A stretch of DNA of 64,000 nucleotides, taken from NCBI RefSeq assembly GCF_037975245.1, contig NC_092568.1, forward strand, positions 18,807,001 to 18,871,000. The letters run 5' to 3'. The DNA is from Apostichopus japonicus. Lineage: Eukaryota > Echinodermata > Holothuroidea > Aspidochirotida > Stichopodidae. The notes beneath the pieces were generated by a model, which saw only the letters and a program-made list of their open reading frames with translations, was not told the origin of the DNA and did not search any database. The position numbers and the translations under genes are program-made. This document shows, in pieces, positions 34,612 through 48,700 of this stretch; the first letter of the stretch is position 1, and the number at the start of each line of letters is the position of its first letter.

Positions 34612-35215
34612 GCAGTAGAATGAAGATAGCCATGAGAAATTCATGAAATTTGTTGTTGTCATACTCGGTTCTATCAAAGTTTGAACAGCTTCCAAGTTGC
34701 GGGGGCAATAGCGATTGAAGTTTGTGTAACTTGAACTTGAAGTTCTACAACTACAAGGTACCACGTCACTACTACTCTACCAGTTTAACTATATATCAGG
34801 TTTGTATTCCTACACAATTACTAACCGAATTTAAGAACACAAATGTGAAAAAATGGACTAACCAAGGTTAGCGTAGCAAGCTAGCTAGCCTAAGAAGTAA
34901 GATTAGGCATTATTTTTGGTTTAGATTACACTCTGCTGGCTGAGGTTAGCCTAGTAGGCCTATAACTTAAACTTAAAGCTATGTCTTGGTCTTAGTTAGC
35001 GTTTAGAGGCTTTTGCATTTTGCGCTTTATAAATTCCTATTATTACTAGTATTATTATCATTATTATTATAATTAGGCCTAAACTAGTACTAGTAGTACC
35101 ATTAGTAGTAGTGAAGGGGAGTATTGTAACATGTCACTATGTTTGTTAGACTATGTTCAAGGATGTATATTGTTGGCATCTAATGATGCTATCAGTATTA
35201 AGATCAAAATTGCGT
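34612..35215 (+). repeat. Duplicated block A (copy at 58.9-59.4 kb)
   Basis: Shares GAAGATAGCCATGAGAAATT, TCATACTCGGTTCTATCAA, TATCAGGTTTGTATTCCT, GTGAAAAAATGGACTA and ATTGTAACATGTCACTAT in the same order with 58906-59400, with small indels. Confidence 0.85.
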
Positions 35216-36380
35216 TAAAAAAGGTGATCACAAGTGTAATGTTCTAATATCATTTTGTCCAGTTAAATGATCTGTCCCTTTAACCCATGCACTGTCTGGT
35301 ACCATTTCTAATCACCCCTAGTAACCAATGCCTTGGCCCTCTCTCTCCTCTGCCAATGATAGCACAGGGATAGTACTGTTACTCCCTAACCTTCTTGACC
35401 CCTGCTACTGGTATGCAGGACTTTGGTAGCTCATATTATTATTATTAGGACTTTATCATATACAACCAAGCAGTAAGGATCAATATATTAATTAGTGTAC
35501 AGATATACTTAGTTGTGTGTTTTTATCGGAACATTATACTGGCGACGAGGTAAAGTGTGTGTTTTGATTTAACTTTCTCATTCTACCGTAATGGCAGCCC
35601 AAGCAGCTTTACCATCATTTCCTCCACTGGATATTTCTGTGGACATTCATGCAATTAGACCACTTTGGAAAAAGTTGAACACCCGGTTTGAGAATTTGTT
35701 AATAGCCTTGGATATTAAAGACGACACACGCAAACGGGCACTCCTCCTGCACTCTATTGGAGAAGCAGCCTATGATGTGTATGATACATTACCAGACCGT
35801 GGTGAAACCACGGATTATGACAAAGCAGTCAAAGCTTAATCAGACTACTTCACACCTCAACAGAACACAGAGTATGAAGTGTACCTTTTAAGGTTGGCCA
35901 GACAAAAGGATGAGGAAACTGTCGACAATTATTACACGCGACTTAAGCAGTTGGCGTCGACATGCGAATTCGCAGACGTAGACAGTGAAATCAAAGCGCA
36001 CATAGTACAAACGTGCAAATCCAACAAACTACACAGATCAGCACTACGAGCACCTGTAAAACTGAATGATTTATTAGCCATGGATTTATCAGAGTTCCAA
36101 GCATCAGGAATCGAGGATTCTGGTCATTCTGAACCAGTTCGCAAAGTCACCTCACATAACACACAAAAACATAATTGAGGGAAGCCTAAGCAACCATCTA
36201 CCAGTACAAACCAAAAGTGTCACTTCTGTGGTGGGGTGTACCCACATCCTAATGGAAGGGATGGTTGCCCCGCCAGTGGAAAAACTTGCAACAGCTGTGG
36301 AAAGATTGGGCATTTTTCAACACAGTGCCGATCTTCGGACGGGGCTTCCTTCAAACAAAACCAGAAACATAAGTCAAAAC
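35125..36380 (+). mobile_element. 5' part of a Gypsy-type LTR retrotransposon
   Basis: The putative 5' LTR runs from TGTAACATGTCAC (35125) to AACATTATA (~35538). It is followed by a primer-binding-site-like TGGCGACGAGG (35540-35550) and a gag frame from ATG at 35591. No pol or 3' LTR follows: recognisable element sequence ends near 36380, 0.35 kb before P450 exon 1. LTR-like sequence is also present in the duplicate at 59306. The family assignment (Ty3/Gypsy) is inferred from the primer-binding site and Gag style. Confidence 0.7.
35591..36378 (+). pseudogene. Retrotransposon Gag with CCHC knuckle, broken
   Basis: The N-terminal capsid-like part begins at 35591 (PSFPPLDISVD, LLLHSIGEAAYDVYDTL) and meets TAA at 35837. 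The same frame continues with YEVYLLRLARQKDEETVDNY, LASTCEF and CKSNKLHRSAL, with a second stop (TGA) at 36176. It then shows a Cys/His region, CHFCGG-x-YPH, followed by a classical knuckle CNSCGKIGHFSTQC (~36291-36332). Two stops make it non-functional. Confidence 0.8.
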
Positions 36381-36724
36381 GCAAATTTGTTATTTGTATT
36401 TAATGACAAGTTTTCATCGACTTGCACCTTTGTTATCAGCACATATAAATTTCATTTACCATATATCTTCTAGCCTATTTGATATAGTCATTCTGAGTCG
36501 CAAGGGAGGGAAGGGAGGGGGGTGGGGTGTGCTTGGGAGTGGGTATAGCATATCTAGTCAGCAAGCTTGAAGCTCAATTCTGTGACCATTTGCACAACTG
36601 CCCAGAGTGCATCACTGAGTGATTCTCTGTGTTATCAGTCTTGAATTATATTATGTAATGCCCAAGGAAAAATTTTCTGTTTCTTTTCACAGGTTATTTA
36701 TACAACAGAATAAAAGGTTTGACA

Positions 36725-39700
36725 ATGTTTTTGAGGTTACTGTTTCTCGCTGTGATACTGGTTATCATCGTCCTTTGCTCATCGTGTCTTTTCTTGCTGG
36801 TGAAGATTCTATACGTACGAAGGAAATACAGGCATCTACCATGTCCAAAGAAGCGCAGGTAAATGAAAGGACTGATCTCAAATCAATGAATCAATAAATT
36901 TAGGCGGTTTTTGTCATTCCCTGTGTAACCGACGGCAAATTTTGGGTGTACTTACCAATTGTCTTACTGCAATAAGAAATTATCTGTTGCTTACAAAAAC
37001 AATTTCCACTCACCCTTCCCTTATAATGATCTTGTTTGTTGAACTACGATTTATTAATCAGACATCTGAGAGTTCAGTACATGCTAAATTGAAAGTGTGG
37101 GGAATACAAAATATTAAGTTCCAATTTTCTCTCATACCTGTATGTGTTTTCTCTTGCATTGGAAAATGCCTTCATGTTGCTCATTCAAAATATTGAAACA
37201 ATTTCATAAGTGCCATTTTATAAGCTGAAAATTTACCATGCAATTTCAATAAAAAGCCAAGACTAATTCCTAACTTGCTCTTAAAAACAAATTTTCTTGC
37301 CTCTAACAAAGCCTTCACTTGAGCCCTGGTTTAGATCAGGCCTTGCCAAGTTTCATTTCTGGTTATGAGATGCAGTTCAAATTTTTTAACAAGTTCCAGT
37401 TTTCTGCAGCATACATGTGGTTTATACTGAGTATGAAAATGTTTCTTGGATCAAAATTTTGATAACTGAATCAAATTCAGCAGATCTGGAAGGGTGTAAT
37501 GCAGTCGTACAAATGTTCCTTTTCGACTATCTCAGTCCAATGGATACATGTCATAACATGTTTACAGTCAGCTGTGTCTTATTTAATTATCTGACTGCTT
37601 TTCATTAAATGATTACTGATTAATTCTAATACACCTTACATAGAAACTATTTCTTTGTGCCAAAACAAAGTAGCTTGTTTTACATTTGATTTAAAATTGT
37701 AGGCTTTCTGCCAAGGTGGCAAAATAATGTTAAAATGCCTTTTGCATCTTTTTGTTTCATGTGGGGTCATATGCAATTGATGTTGTAGAGATAGCTCTTA
37801 TTCAGATCAGGACTTGTCAAGTTCCATTTCATGTTATGGGTTGCAGTTCAAATTCTTTAACAGAATCCAGTTTGCTGAAGCATGTATGTGATTGATACTA
37901 GTATGAACATCTTCTTGGGAACAAAATTGTGATAAGTGAATCAAATTCTGCGAGATTTTAGAAAGGCGTCATGCAGTCGTACAGATGTGTCTTTTGACTT
38001 TCTCAGTCCAGTGGATGTTGTTACAGTCGCCGTCCATTAAGGGGTGTGAAGACTCGCGCACAAAGCAACGTCTCATGCCGGTAATCTGACCTAGTTTCGA
38101 ATGAGGTATAACAGAAGTGTTAGACACCACCATCGATACACACACGCAGCTTGCTAGGTACCGTCGGTATCTAGACACTAGTGCACAGTCAATACATGTA
38201 CAGCTAAGGTCAATACCCACAACACAGTGTACATATCAGCATGGGCATCTCAGGTCTAGATAAATGATAACAAGGTGTCATGTTTCATTACTGTCTGCAT
38301 TTTGTAGCGACAAGAAGAAATTGTCATTTGCAAGCAACGGAAAGTTAACTTTTTTCAGAGCGCGACACAGGGTTGGGGCGATTCTTCAATGCCTTTAAGG
38401 TTGTTCGATGAGCAATGTGCCAGTGGCTGCCGTATCGGCTTCCCACACATTTCTTTTCTAAAAAATTCATGTATTGTTATGGATCTACCAGGCTAATGCC
38501 ATTCTGGTCCGAAGAAGTTATTACATTAGTAGGTTCAGTCCCGAAGTTATGAATTTGAAATGTTGTTTATATGTTAGCTTGAAGGTCACAAATGTTTAAA
38601 ATAATCTATTTACTGTGGCTCTATGTATTTTCTTGAGGGCCTGTTGAAATGTGCAAGTCTCGCTCTCCCTAGTATCGCATCCTGGTCATGCTCATATGTA
38701 CAGTAGGCCTACAGTGTGTAATACGTTGTTCCCTCCGCTATAACTGCAGTGTGCTACAATTAAGGCCGAAGCCTATTGTCTTGGGGCTAAATGCATATTG
38801 TTTGCTGTGTGTGCTTATATGCAATGTCGATTCATGATTGCTTCATTGTTTAGAATTTTAAGCACTTTAAGATTCAGACAGTATTGTAATTTGACAAACA
38901 GCACTTTAATTTTCTTGTAATGGTTAAGGTTTTTCACATCTCCTTTTCAGTTTTGAAGTTTTTATGGTTAAAGAAATACACACAGAAAATAACTTGACAC
39001 TTGAAATAAGACTGCTTATTTATTGTCTTGGCTGGAGCCCACTACAGATGTCATTACATGTTTACAGGACTTCAGCTGTGTCTTGTTAAAATGACTGGCT
39101 GATTTGCTAAAATGATCACTAATTAACTCTTAATCCCCTTAATTTTAATAAGCCTTTTGTATCTTTCAGTTTCATATGGGGTCATGCAATTGATTTCGCA
39201 GAGGTTGCCAAGAAAGGAGGACATTTTTCAATGCTGATTGTAAAATGGTAACTTATTTTTTAAAATTTTGTCAGCAACTTTTCTGCCTGTTACATTACAG
39301 ATTAAAGAATTTACTAATAACATAGGTTGATTGTACATGTACACTTCAGATTTTCAGAAAGATTTAATAACGACAAATTATGAAAAGATTTTACCAGCAA
39401 ATGCACCGGCATTATATTGGTAAAAACACGAGTTCCCTCCCCACCCCCCCCCCCTTCCCTATGATGGCTAAAAAATCCTCATCCCAACATGCATAAAAAG
39501 TTAAAGTATTTTTCTTATTTTGAAAGAATAGTGACATGTTTCTTTGCTAGATTGAAATCTTTCGTGCTGATTGTTGGTGCATTACATTGATGATTAACAG
39601 CAGACATGCTGTGCACTGTACAAGTCATTTATGTTTACATGTCTTATTTGTTAAATTCCTTAAAGGGATAGTCTAGGCATACATCTATATATACCTATAA

Positions 39701-42700
39701 TTATCATTAGAAAGTCAGAAATGTTTCCATCGCTAGTTCAAAAGCTCATTGATATCACTTTTTCCCTTTCCCTTGGTACGGCTGTTTTGAAGTGAAATAT
39801 TTTTACCTGAATAAACTCTTCCTTAATTAGTACATAACATTTCTCCTGGAAGTATATTACACTTTGAATGTATGCTTGGCTGTCTAGGTGTAAACTGAAT
39901 TCTGTGACTGCATTAAAGAGATCCAAAAGCTGTTCGTAAAAATGCTTTATGTCTCTCTGAATTGAAGTACTTTATGAAGAGAAGCAAAGCCCAGTTGCTA
40001 TCACTGCTATTGATGTCACACACTCTGCCAATGTTGCCAGATCGCATGTATAAAATTTTTAAAAATCTTGGTCTTTGTGATAATTCATGCTACATCAGGT
40101 TATGCAGAGAGATTTATAGAACAAAGTATCGCAGAAAAATTTACAGCAAACAAACTAAAATTAAAATAGTTCACTGATTATTTAAGGCCTGTTTTTTGGG
40201 GATGTTTCCATGCAGGTCAACTTTTTTGTTTACCCTGCACACCAGTTCATCTTTGTTTGTCAGTGTAAGGTTTTTTTCCCTTAGTCATTCTACTAGAAGA
40301 AAGGTTTGAATCGTTGTAGCCGTGCAGTTTAACTGTGTAATTTTGGAATGGGTAAAATCAATATACAAAATAGATACAAAATGGAAATATATTGGTGTTT
40401 GAATCTGTGATTAATAACATGTTTAGTGATTAGATCTGGAAGTGTTGAGTGGAATATGTAATGAAGTAACATCTATGAGTGGGGGCGTTGTGGTAAAGGC
40501 AGTGGATTGGTGATTTAAGGATTACAGGTTCGAGCCCTGGCCTGTCCTTGGTCAAGGCACTTTATCTCCATTGCCTCTCTTCACCCAGATGTATAAATGG
40601 GGACTTGCGAGGTAACTTGTAAATATAGTTGCGTGCGCCGGTTTGTGGCTGCACCCTATGGGAAGTCCCCCGGGGGACGCGTGGTTGTGGTGCACTGTGG
40701 TGCCCCAGGAGAGATTGATTGAATTGCGCACACTTTGGTGTGACAAGTTACCAATGACCAAGGCTAAGTTGTCAAAGCACTACGATCTCGATGTAGCAGC
40801 GCTATATCAGTATCAAATACGTTTGTATGCATCAGTGAGAAAATAGGACAGTGTTCTTTGATTAATTTCAGTCGATTTGGTTTAAACACGGAGTGTTTGC
40901 TACATTAAAACTAGCAGTGCCATGTGTTGCTTTAATTGACCCAGGATATTCCATGAAGAGACTGAGCCATGTCTTACCAGACCCCCACCCCTCTGAAATA
41001 ATGCTTAGAATGCATGAATGTGGCCAGGGCTACAGATTTGATGTTAAAAGGAATAACTTGGCAAGCTCCGAAAATGTTAGATAAATGTTCCAACTTTTGG
41101 ATAAAGTCTGCTTAGTTTATACGTCCCATGGTTTGTGACTTGTGACTGTCACTTGAATTGACTGTTCCAATGAGATGATGCAACTGCATTAGTGGTCAGT
41201 TTACTTTCTCTAATAATAGTAGGTTATATATTGATGAATAAGGAACCATCTTTCCAGCTGTTGGTTATTTATTCATGGATAAGGAACCATCTTTCAACCT
41301 GTTGGTTATATCTTGATTGATAAGGAACCATCTTTCAACCTGTTGGCTATATCTTATAAGAATAAGGAACCATCTTTTAACCTGTTGGTCATATATAGAT
41401 GAATAAGGAACCATGTTTCCACCTGTTGGTAATATCTTGATGGATAATGAACCATCTTTCAACCTGTTGGTCATATATCGATGGATGAGGAACCATCTTT
41501 TCACCTGTTGGTTATATATTCATGGATAAGGAACCATGTTTCCACCTGTTGGTTATATCTTGATGGATAAGGAACCATCTTTCAACCTGATGGTTATATA
41601 TCGATGGATAAGTAACCATCTTTCCACCTGTTGGTTATATATTCATGGATAAGAAACCATCTTTCAACCTGTTGGTTATATCTTGATGGATAAGGAACCA
41701 TCTTTCAACCTGTTGGTCATATATGGATGACTAAGGAACCATGTTTCCACCTGTTTGTTATATATCCATGGATAAGGAACCATCTTTCAACCTGTTGGCT
41801 ATATCTTTTATGAATAAGGAACCATCTTTCAATCTGTTGGTCATATATAGATGAATAAGGAACCATGTTTCCACCTGTTGGTTATATCTTGATGGTTAAG
41901 GAACCATCTTTCACCCTGTTGGTTATATCTTGATGGATAAGGAACCATCTTTCAACCTGTTGGTCATATATGGATGAATAAGGAACCATGTTTCTACCTG
42001 TTGGATATATCTTTATGGATAAGGCACCATCTTTCAACCTGCTGGTTATATATCGATGGATAAGGAACCATCTTTCAACCTGTTGGTTATATCTTGATGG
42101 ATAAAGAAACATCTTTCAACCTGTCAGTTATATCTTGATAGATAAGTAACCACTTTTCAACCTGTTGGTATATCTTGATGGATAAGTACCACCTTTCAAC
42201 CGGTTGGTTATATATCCATGGATAAGGAACCATCTTTCAACCTGTTAACATTCTTCTTCTTCTTCACACCTATAGGCAAAAAACCTATGGCACTGTCTTT
42301 GTGATGCATGTCTTCGATATGGCAACTGTTTTTTGCCTGGAGCCTTCCGTTGTGAGGGTGAGTGTAATTAAAACAACTTTATAAGTGAATCCAGTGAGCT
42401 AATGATTATGTTCTTGTGGTTAATATTTCTTTCGGTTCAAGATTGAACAAAGATACAGGGTACTCAAAGACAGTGGGAGAAAAATAAGAACACAAATACT
42501 AGTGTCTTTGTAAGGGGTTATACTCACCAAACTCCAAACATCATCGTTTGGCCTTTTAAAAATATTATGCACTTATTATTATTTTTTTCTTTAATAGGAT
42601 ATTTCTTTTGCTCTGGGGCATATGGCAATGAGGGGGGGGGGGGGATGGGCAGGAAGTTTGTAACAACTAAAAGAACATTAATATTCAAGTGCTGTTACCT

Positions 42701-45700
42701 ATTGGTGTTGCAAATGTATGGTCGACTTTAACATCAATGTTTTGGATGACAGGCATTAACTTGTTACTGGTAAATATTTGTCTATTTTCTTAAAGAGGTT
42801 TTTTATAAGGTCTTTAGAAGTATGAAATGCATTCCAAACCTTTTTGTATGCCATTTGAAACATGTAAGAGCATAAAGCAGAGGATGGTATGACAGTTTGA
42901 GAAAACTTTGATGACCTTTTCAAACCTTGAAGATTTAAGTGCTGCCAATAATGACAGAATTATAGTAAAAACAAAATAATGATAATAATAATTTCTCAGC
43001 ACCATTTTAACCCTTGAATGAAAATTTGACAGAAGCAACAAAAAAAATCCCAACACCATTCAAACATAACCCTGGAATGTAGTCTTTTTAATGCTGGTAT
43101 GTTTTCATGTCGCCAACCGTTTTCTCGATTGTTGTACTGCATCTCGTCTTTGTGAAAAGCTTACTTTAATTTCCAATGACGCATACATGCATTTTCTCAA
43201 TCATAATCGTCAGAGTAAGGCAAATCTCTACTCGACTCACTTTTCACACATTTCAGGAAATGTTAATCAATACAAAAACAAGCAAGCCGTACGAGTTATA
43301 TCATGTATTTCAAACCGTATTCGGTAAACGTCTGGTAGGAAGTGGCCTCTTCAGCGAATTAGACAACGAAAGGTGGGAAGAGAAGAGAAAGATGTTTAAT
43401 CCAGCTTTTAAAAGAGGGTATGTCTGTTCATTTTATGATTTCATCAATCAATCATTCATTCATTCATTCAATCATTCTTTTGTTTGTTTGTTTGTTTTAT
43501 CAGTGTTAAAGTACAAAGAGTAAGGAGCTTAAAGAGTAAGTGTCAAAGTCTTTTTGTTTCATATCTATGTGATGGTGGTAACATATCACAGGTAATTAGC
43601 CTACAACAGTAAGGGTTTGCACATACTTAAAGTGGAATTTTCAGGGTTGAGCAAAGGTCAAGGAAACAAAAGATTTGCTCATTTGCGTGTATACCATTTT
43701 GATCATTACTATCACCTGACAAGAGTAAATAAAGAAGAATGCATTGAAACCTATAAAATCAAGTTTGATGCATAACAAGACAAATCTTGCCAAGTTTTGT
43801 GACTGCATGGAAGTTGTGGACAAATAAAAACATGTATTTTGCATGGACGTGGGTACCGCATGTAACAGTTCAAGGACAGTATGGTGAAAGGACAACAAGT
43901 CACTCGATAACCTGTTATTGTACGAAATTTGCCCCACTTTATGGACAATGACAATTATGAGATTTGGGTATGGAATAAATGTGATCAAATGAAGAACTTT
44001 CTGGGACACAGAACATTCTGGATTGGAGCGTTCGGTAAATAACATACAGTACTCATCATTGAGAGTGTTGGACTGGTTTTAACCATGGCTGATTACTATC
44101 TTTAATACCGTAGCCAGATTGAGGAGTATCCAAATTATGCATAAACATTGATGGCAATAATGACAATTGAAACAAAATTAGTTTGACATGAAAGTTCAAT
44201 AATATACATATAAACGTATCAATATGCTTCAAATGATCTCAATAATTATACTACTAGTGATCAACATACAGTACTGACTTGCTGTGATTGTGCTTGTCCC
44301 GTTTCGCAGAACTAGATATAGGACCATTGTGGCAGCGCCTTTTTTTTTATTTTGTGCATGGCTGGAGAGCCTACTTGTACAGCTGCTTGTCTGTAGGTAA
44401 CATTGTTTGTCCTTGGTTGCTTGTGATTTCGTCCTTTGTTTGTTTGTTGATGTTTTTTTGTTTATTTTGCCTTTGTTACCAATCAAAATATCCATTGAAG
44501 ACAAGCTCCTTAAATTATTATTTTCTTAACATGTGAATGAAAATTTTGATTTGCCTTGGTCTCTACTAGGTATCTGATAGATTTAATGTACCAATACAAC
44601 AACAGTGTGGATGAGTTGATCACATACCTGAAACCAAAGGCAGATGGAAAGACGGAAATACTAATGGCTGAAGAGTTTAATAAGGTTGCCATGGACATCT
44701 TAGCAAAGGTAACATGATGCTGCCAGGCTTCTTCCCACAGTGTAAAATAGTGTAAAGCAAATTCAATTTAGAAGCTGAAATATAGTTTTATATCAAACTG
44801 ATATTTGAAAGAACCACAAGTGAATTTAAACTGTTTCAACTGGATTGTCACAATGGTGTGGAGTATTTGCTTTTAGCCATTAGTCATTTTTCCATTTTTT
44901 GGTTAATTGTATTCCATATTTAGGTATTGGGTGAGCTACTATTCTTATTATAAAGTGTGTTCATTTAAGAGACAGCATATATACTCATGATTTACTGAGC
45001 CTGGGTACTCAATGATGATTTTGTATCAAGCTTACCTCGTTTAAAGTGAAATTTAATGTTCAAAAAATAACAACTTGGGGTATAGAAAAAGGAATGCCAA
45101 AAGATACATAATCTGCTATGTAAAGTTGGATTAACCTTCTGTTCACGCATTAACCCACCAATTAATCATGTTTGTCATGATGAATCATTTGTAAACTTTC
45201 TGTTTTTCTCTTCATTTGTCTTGATTGAATAACTTACCTGGATCAATATGATAGGCCCTCTATTTTATATTTTAAAAAAAATTTAAAAAATCATGGCTGA
45301 TCTTCTGTTGTTTGTTTTAATATCGATTCAATGCAGGTGGCTTTCGGGTTGAATGATCTCAATGTCATCTCCAACAGTGATGCTCCGCACTGCAAGGCTT
45401 CAAATCAGATCCTCGCGGGTATCATGGCTCAGATGAGAAATCCATTAATAAGGGTAGGTCTGCAAGGCTGCAACTCAAACCTTTATGGGTGTCATGGCTC
45501 AGATTAGAAATCCATTTATAAGGGTACGTCTGCAAGGCTGCAACTCAGACCTTTATGGGTGTCATGGCTCAGATTAGAAATCCATTTATGAGAGTAGGTC
45601 TCATACTTCGCTCAAACCAGCTTGTTTTGCTTTGCCAGTTATTTCATTTCTTCAGGTAATTTGTTTATTAATAGTCTTGTGGGAAGTAGATAAGTTGATA

Positions 45701-48700
45701 TGACATCATAGATTTACAAAATGACAGCCACCCGGGACACCAAATATTGACTAGGAGATCTCCCCCCAAAGGAAGCAAGATCTGTCTTAGCTGTTTGGGA
45801 AGAAGCACTATATTACATTTACAAAAGGTGAAAGTTGGGTTATTATCTCCTTTTTAATAATCTAATTAATCTAATTAACAAATTATCATTAATCTATCAA
45901 ACAAGCAATAAACCTGTCTCTATACTATTTGTTGATCATTACTATTATCATTTTGTCTTAATTTTTCGCATCTCTTTGCAGTTTGATCCGAGGGAGGCGT
46001 CGAGAAACACCGTTAGAAAAACACAAGATGCAATCGATCTTATCAGAAAAATGGGGAAGAATTGTATCTTAGAGAGGCTGGCAGACATGAACGAAGGAAG
46101 AGATTACCCGAAAGATATCTTGACTCACATTTTACAAGCTTCATCTGGTCTCAAAGGAAACTTTGGATTGGAGCAAATGATTGATGAATTTGTTACATTT
46201 TTTGTCGCAGGTTGGTGTATTTTCCATTTTGTCAACGTGCTTTTTAATAATTTTTTCGACATTACTACTTGAAGCAGTTCAGTCCTTTGAACTCTGCTGT
46301 TATGTATTGCTATCCTCCTCTCTTCTCTTACCCCAACATTACCTCATCTCTCATCCCCTTCACATCTCATTCCTCTACCTATCATCCTCTCTCCTCTAAC
46401 CCCCCCTTCCCTCCCCACCATATCTCTCACATCTCCTCTCTCCCCATTCAAAACATCCTCTCTCTCTCCCTCACACAATGGGTACTTTGTTACGTGTTAT
46501 CAGTTCCCCTAGCCTTGTAGAGAGGCCAGAATAATTTCTGGAAATTGATGTCCAGTAGTAATTGTGCTTGTTCCATACCCCTAATGAAAGACATTTGGTA
46601 ACCTGAGTGTCATTATGCTGGTTCCATGCCCTTTATTGATGATCAGCCTGTGTAGAAAAGTCATGACAATCAAATCTGTTGTAAAAAAAAAACATTCAAT
46701 GCGTTAGCGTAATCAATAGAGGTATCAGGCAAATATGATTTATGATTGTTAACCATGAGTGGGTACATGGTTAACAATCATAAATTATATTTGCCTGATA
46801 CCTCTATTGATTACGCTAACGCATTGAATGTTTTTTTTTTTTTTTTTTTTACAACAGATTTGATTGTCATGACTTTTCTACACAGGCTGATCATCTCAGA
46901 GAGTCATTAGACGGCCGTGCTGGAGAAAAACCCTTCTTATGTGTAACCAGGGGCGAAGTTTATCGGGAATTTTCTTGTTTAAATGCATTTAAAGCTGCCG
47001 GCCCAGACCAACTGAAACCACGGGTACTGAAAACCTGTGCCAATCAACTTGCCGACATTTTTACTCACATTTTTAATCTTTCATTCTGTACAAAAACAAT
47101 ACCCGTATCATGGAAACGCTCTTGTATCATTCCAGTAGCCAAAAAGCCTGTCATATCCTGCATGAATGACCTTCGGCCTGTGGCCCTTACTTTTGTCCTG
47201 ATGAAGTCGTGTGAACGAATTGTACTGCGGCACATAAAGCCGTTAGTCGATGACTACCTCGATCCTCAACAATATGCTTATAGGGCCCATCGCAATACAG
47301 AGGACGCGGTCTTCAATTGCTTGGAGAAATTGTATTCCCACCTTGAACATTCTAAATCAGGTCATTCTGCCAGAATTATGTTCTTTGAGTTTTCATCTTC
47401 GTTCAACACAATTCAACCTCATGTTTTGGCCGGCAAGATGTAAATATGAATATTTCACATGATCTCATTGTTTGGATACTCAACTACCTTACCAATCGTT
47501 CTCAATATGTTTACATTAGCTCATCCAACTGTATGTCAGATGTTCAATACTCAAATACTGGTGCTCCACAAGGAACCGTTCTAGCCCCATTTTTATTCAC
47601 TCTGTACACGTCGGATGTGAGATCCTCGTCTGATAGTTGCCATTTAATTAAATTTGCAGATGACACAGCCTTAGTCGGTTTGATTAAAAAGGATGATGAG
47701 AGTGAATATCTGGATGAAATTAATCATTTAGTCGGATATTGTGACAAGAACTTCCTGGAGCTTAATGTTAAAAAAACAAAGGAAATTAATATTGATTTCA
47801 GAAGGGTCAAGGGTCAACCGAGAGAGGTTGTGATCCAAGAAAATCCCGTAGAACAAGTCTCATCCTACAAATATCTTGGTGTTGTTTTTGATGATCAACT
47901 GGCGTGGCATGAGCATATTGATTATTTGGTGAAGTGAGTAAACCATAGATTGTACTGTCTCCGTAGAATGAGTAAATTTGACATTGACAGTCGTATTCGT
48001 ACTATCTTTTATAACTCAGTCATTTGTAGCGTGTCGAGATATTGTATGACATGCCGGGGTGGTAATGTGACTGCTAATGATATGAAACGCATTGATTGTG
48101 TTATCAGACAGGCTAATCGTATTCTGGGTGGGGACCAGCTCACAATGGAGTGTATGTACCATCATGTTATTGAGTCTAAGCTCGACGCCATCCTTGACGA
48201 CGAGAATCACCCATTGTTTCTGAATCTCAGCAGTGCAATAATCTCTCGGAGTGGGCGGATGAGGCCTCCGATTGCAATAACAAATCGTCACAAATCTTCC
48301 TTTATCCCTCAGTGCATTAAGCTCTTTAATTGTCGTTTCAATCGATAGTAGCCTGCTTTATCTTCCCGTTCTTGCCATCTATACTGGTGTGACATTTGTT
48401 TAATCATCACGCCTTTATACTTTTATACTTTAATTCTGTGAACTCTTTGTTTGCCATTCTTATGTCTTTTTACCATTTATCATCTTGTATTTGTCTTATA
48501 TGTACATATGCGAGCTTGTAATTTCCCTTTTGGGATGAAATAAAGTTTTACTTACTTACTTACTTACTATTGAAGACATTTGGTAATCGAAGTTTAATCA
48601 GTATATTATTATCAAACAACTATAGCATTTTCTTTTCTTTTATTGATAGAATATTTACTATGTTGAAGACATTATGTAAAATCTGCCTGCTTTTAGTTTT

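Larger units (their letters stand above)
46602..48572 (+). mobile_element. 5'-truncated non-LTR retrotransposon in P450 intron 7
   Basis: A 14-base direct repeat, AAGACATTTGGTAA, flanks the insert (46588-46601 and 48573-48586). The 3' end is GGGATGAAATAAAGTTTTAC followed by TTAC repeats, a microsatellite-like tail as in CR1/L2-type LINEs. The body encodes a broken RT. The first ~290 bases hold a near-perfect palindrome. The insert has the same orientation as the P450 and does not overlap its exons. Confidence 0.88.

Noticed and set aside
40643-40846. Plus-strand 67-codon frame in P450 intron 2
   Set aside because: It lies within the SINE body and has no splice sites in phase with the P450.
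41265-42112. Minus-strand frames with repeated WFLIHRY-type segments
   Set aside because: Translations of the ~42-bp intronic minisatellite, antisense to the P450.
43641-44045. 134-codon minus-strand frame in P450 intron 4
   Set aside because: AT-rich antisense frame with no recognised domain, codon bias or splice support.
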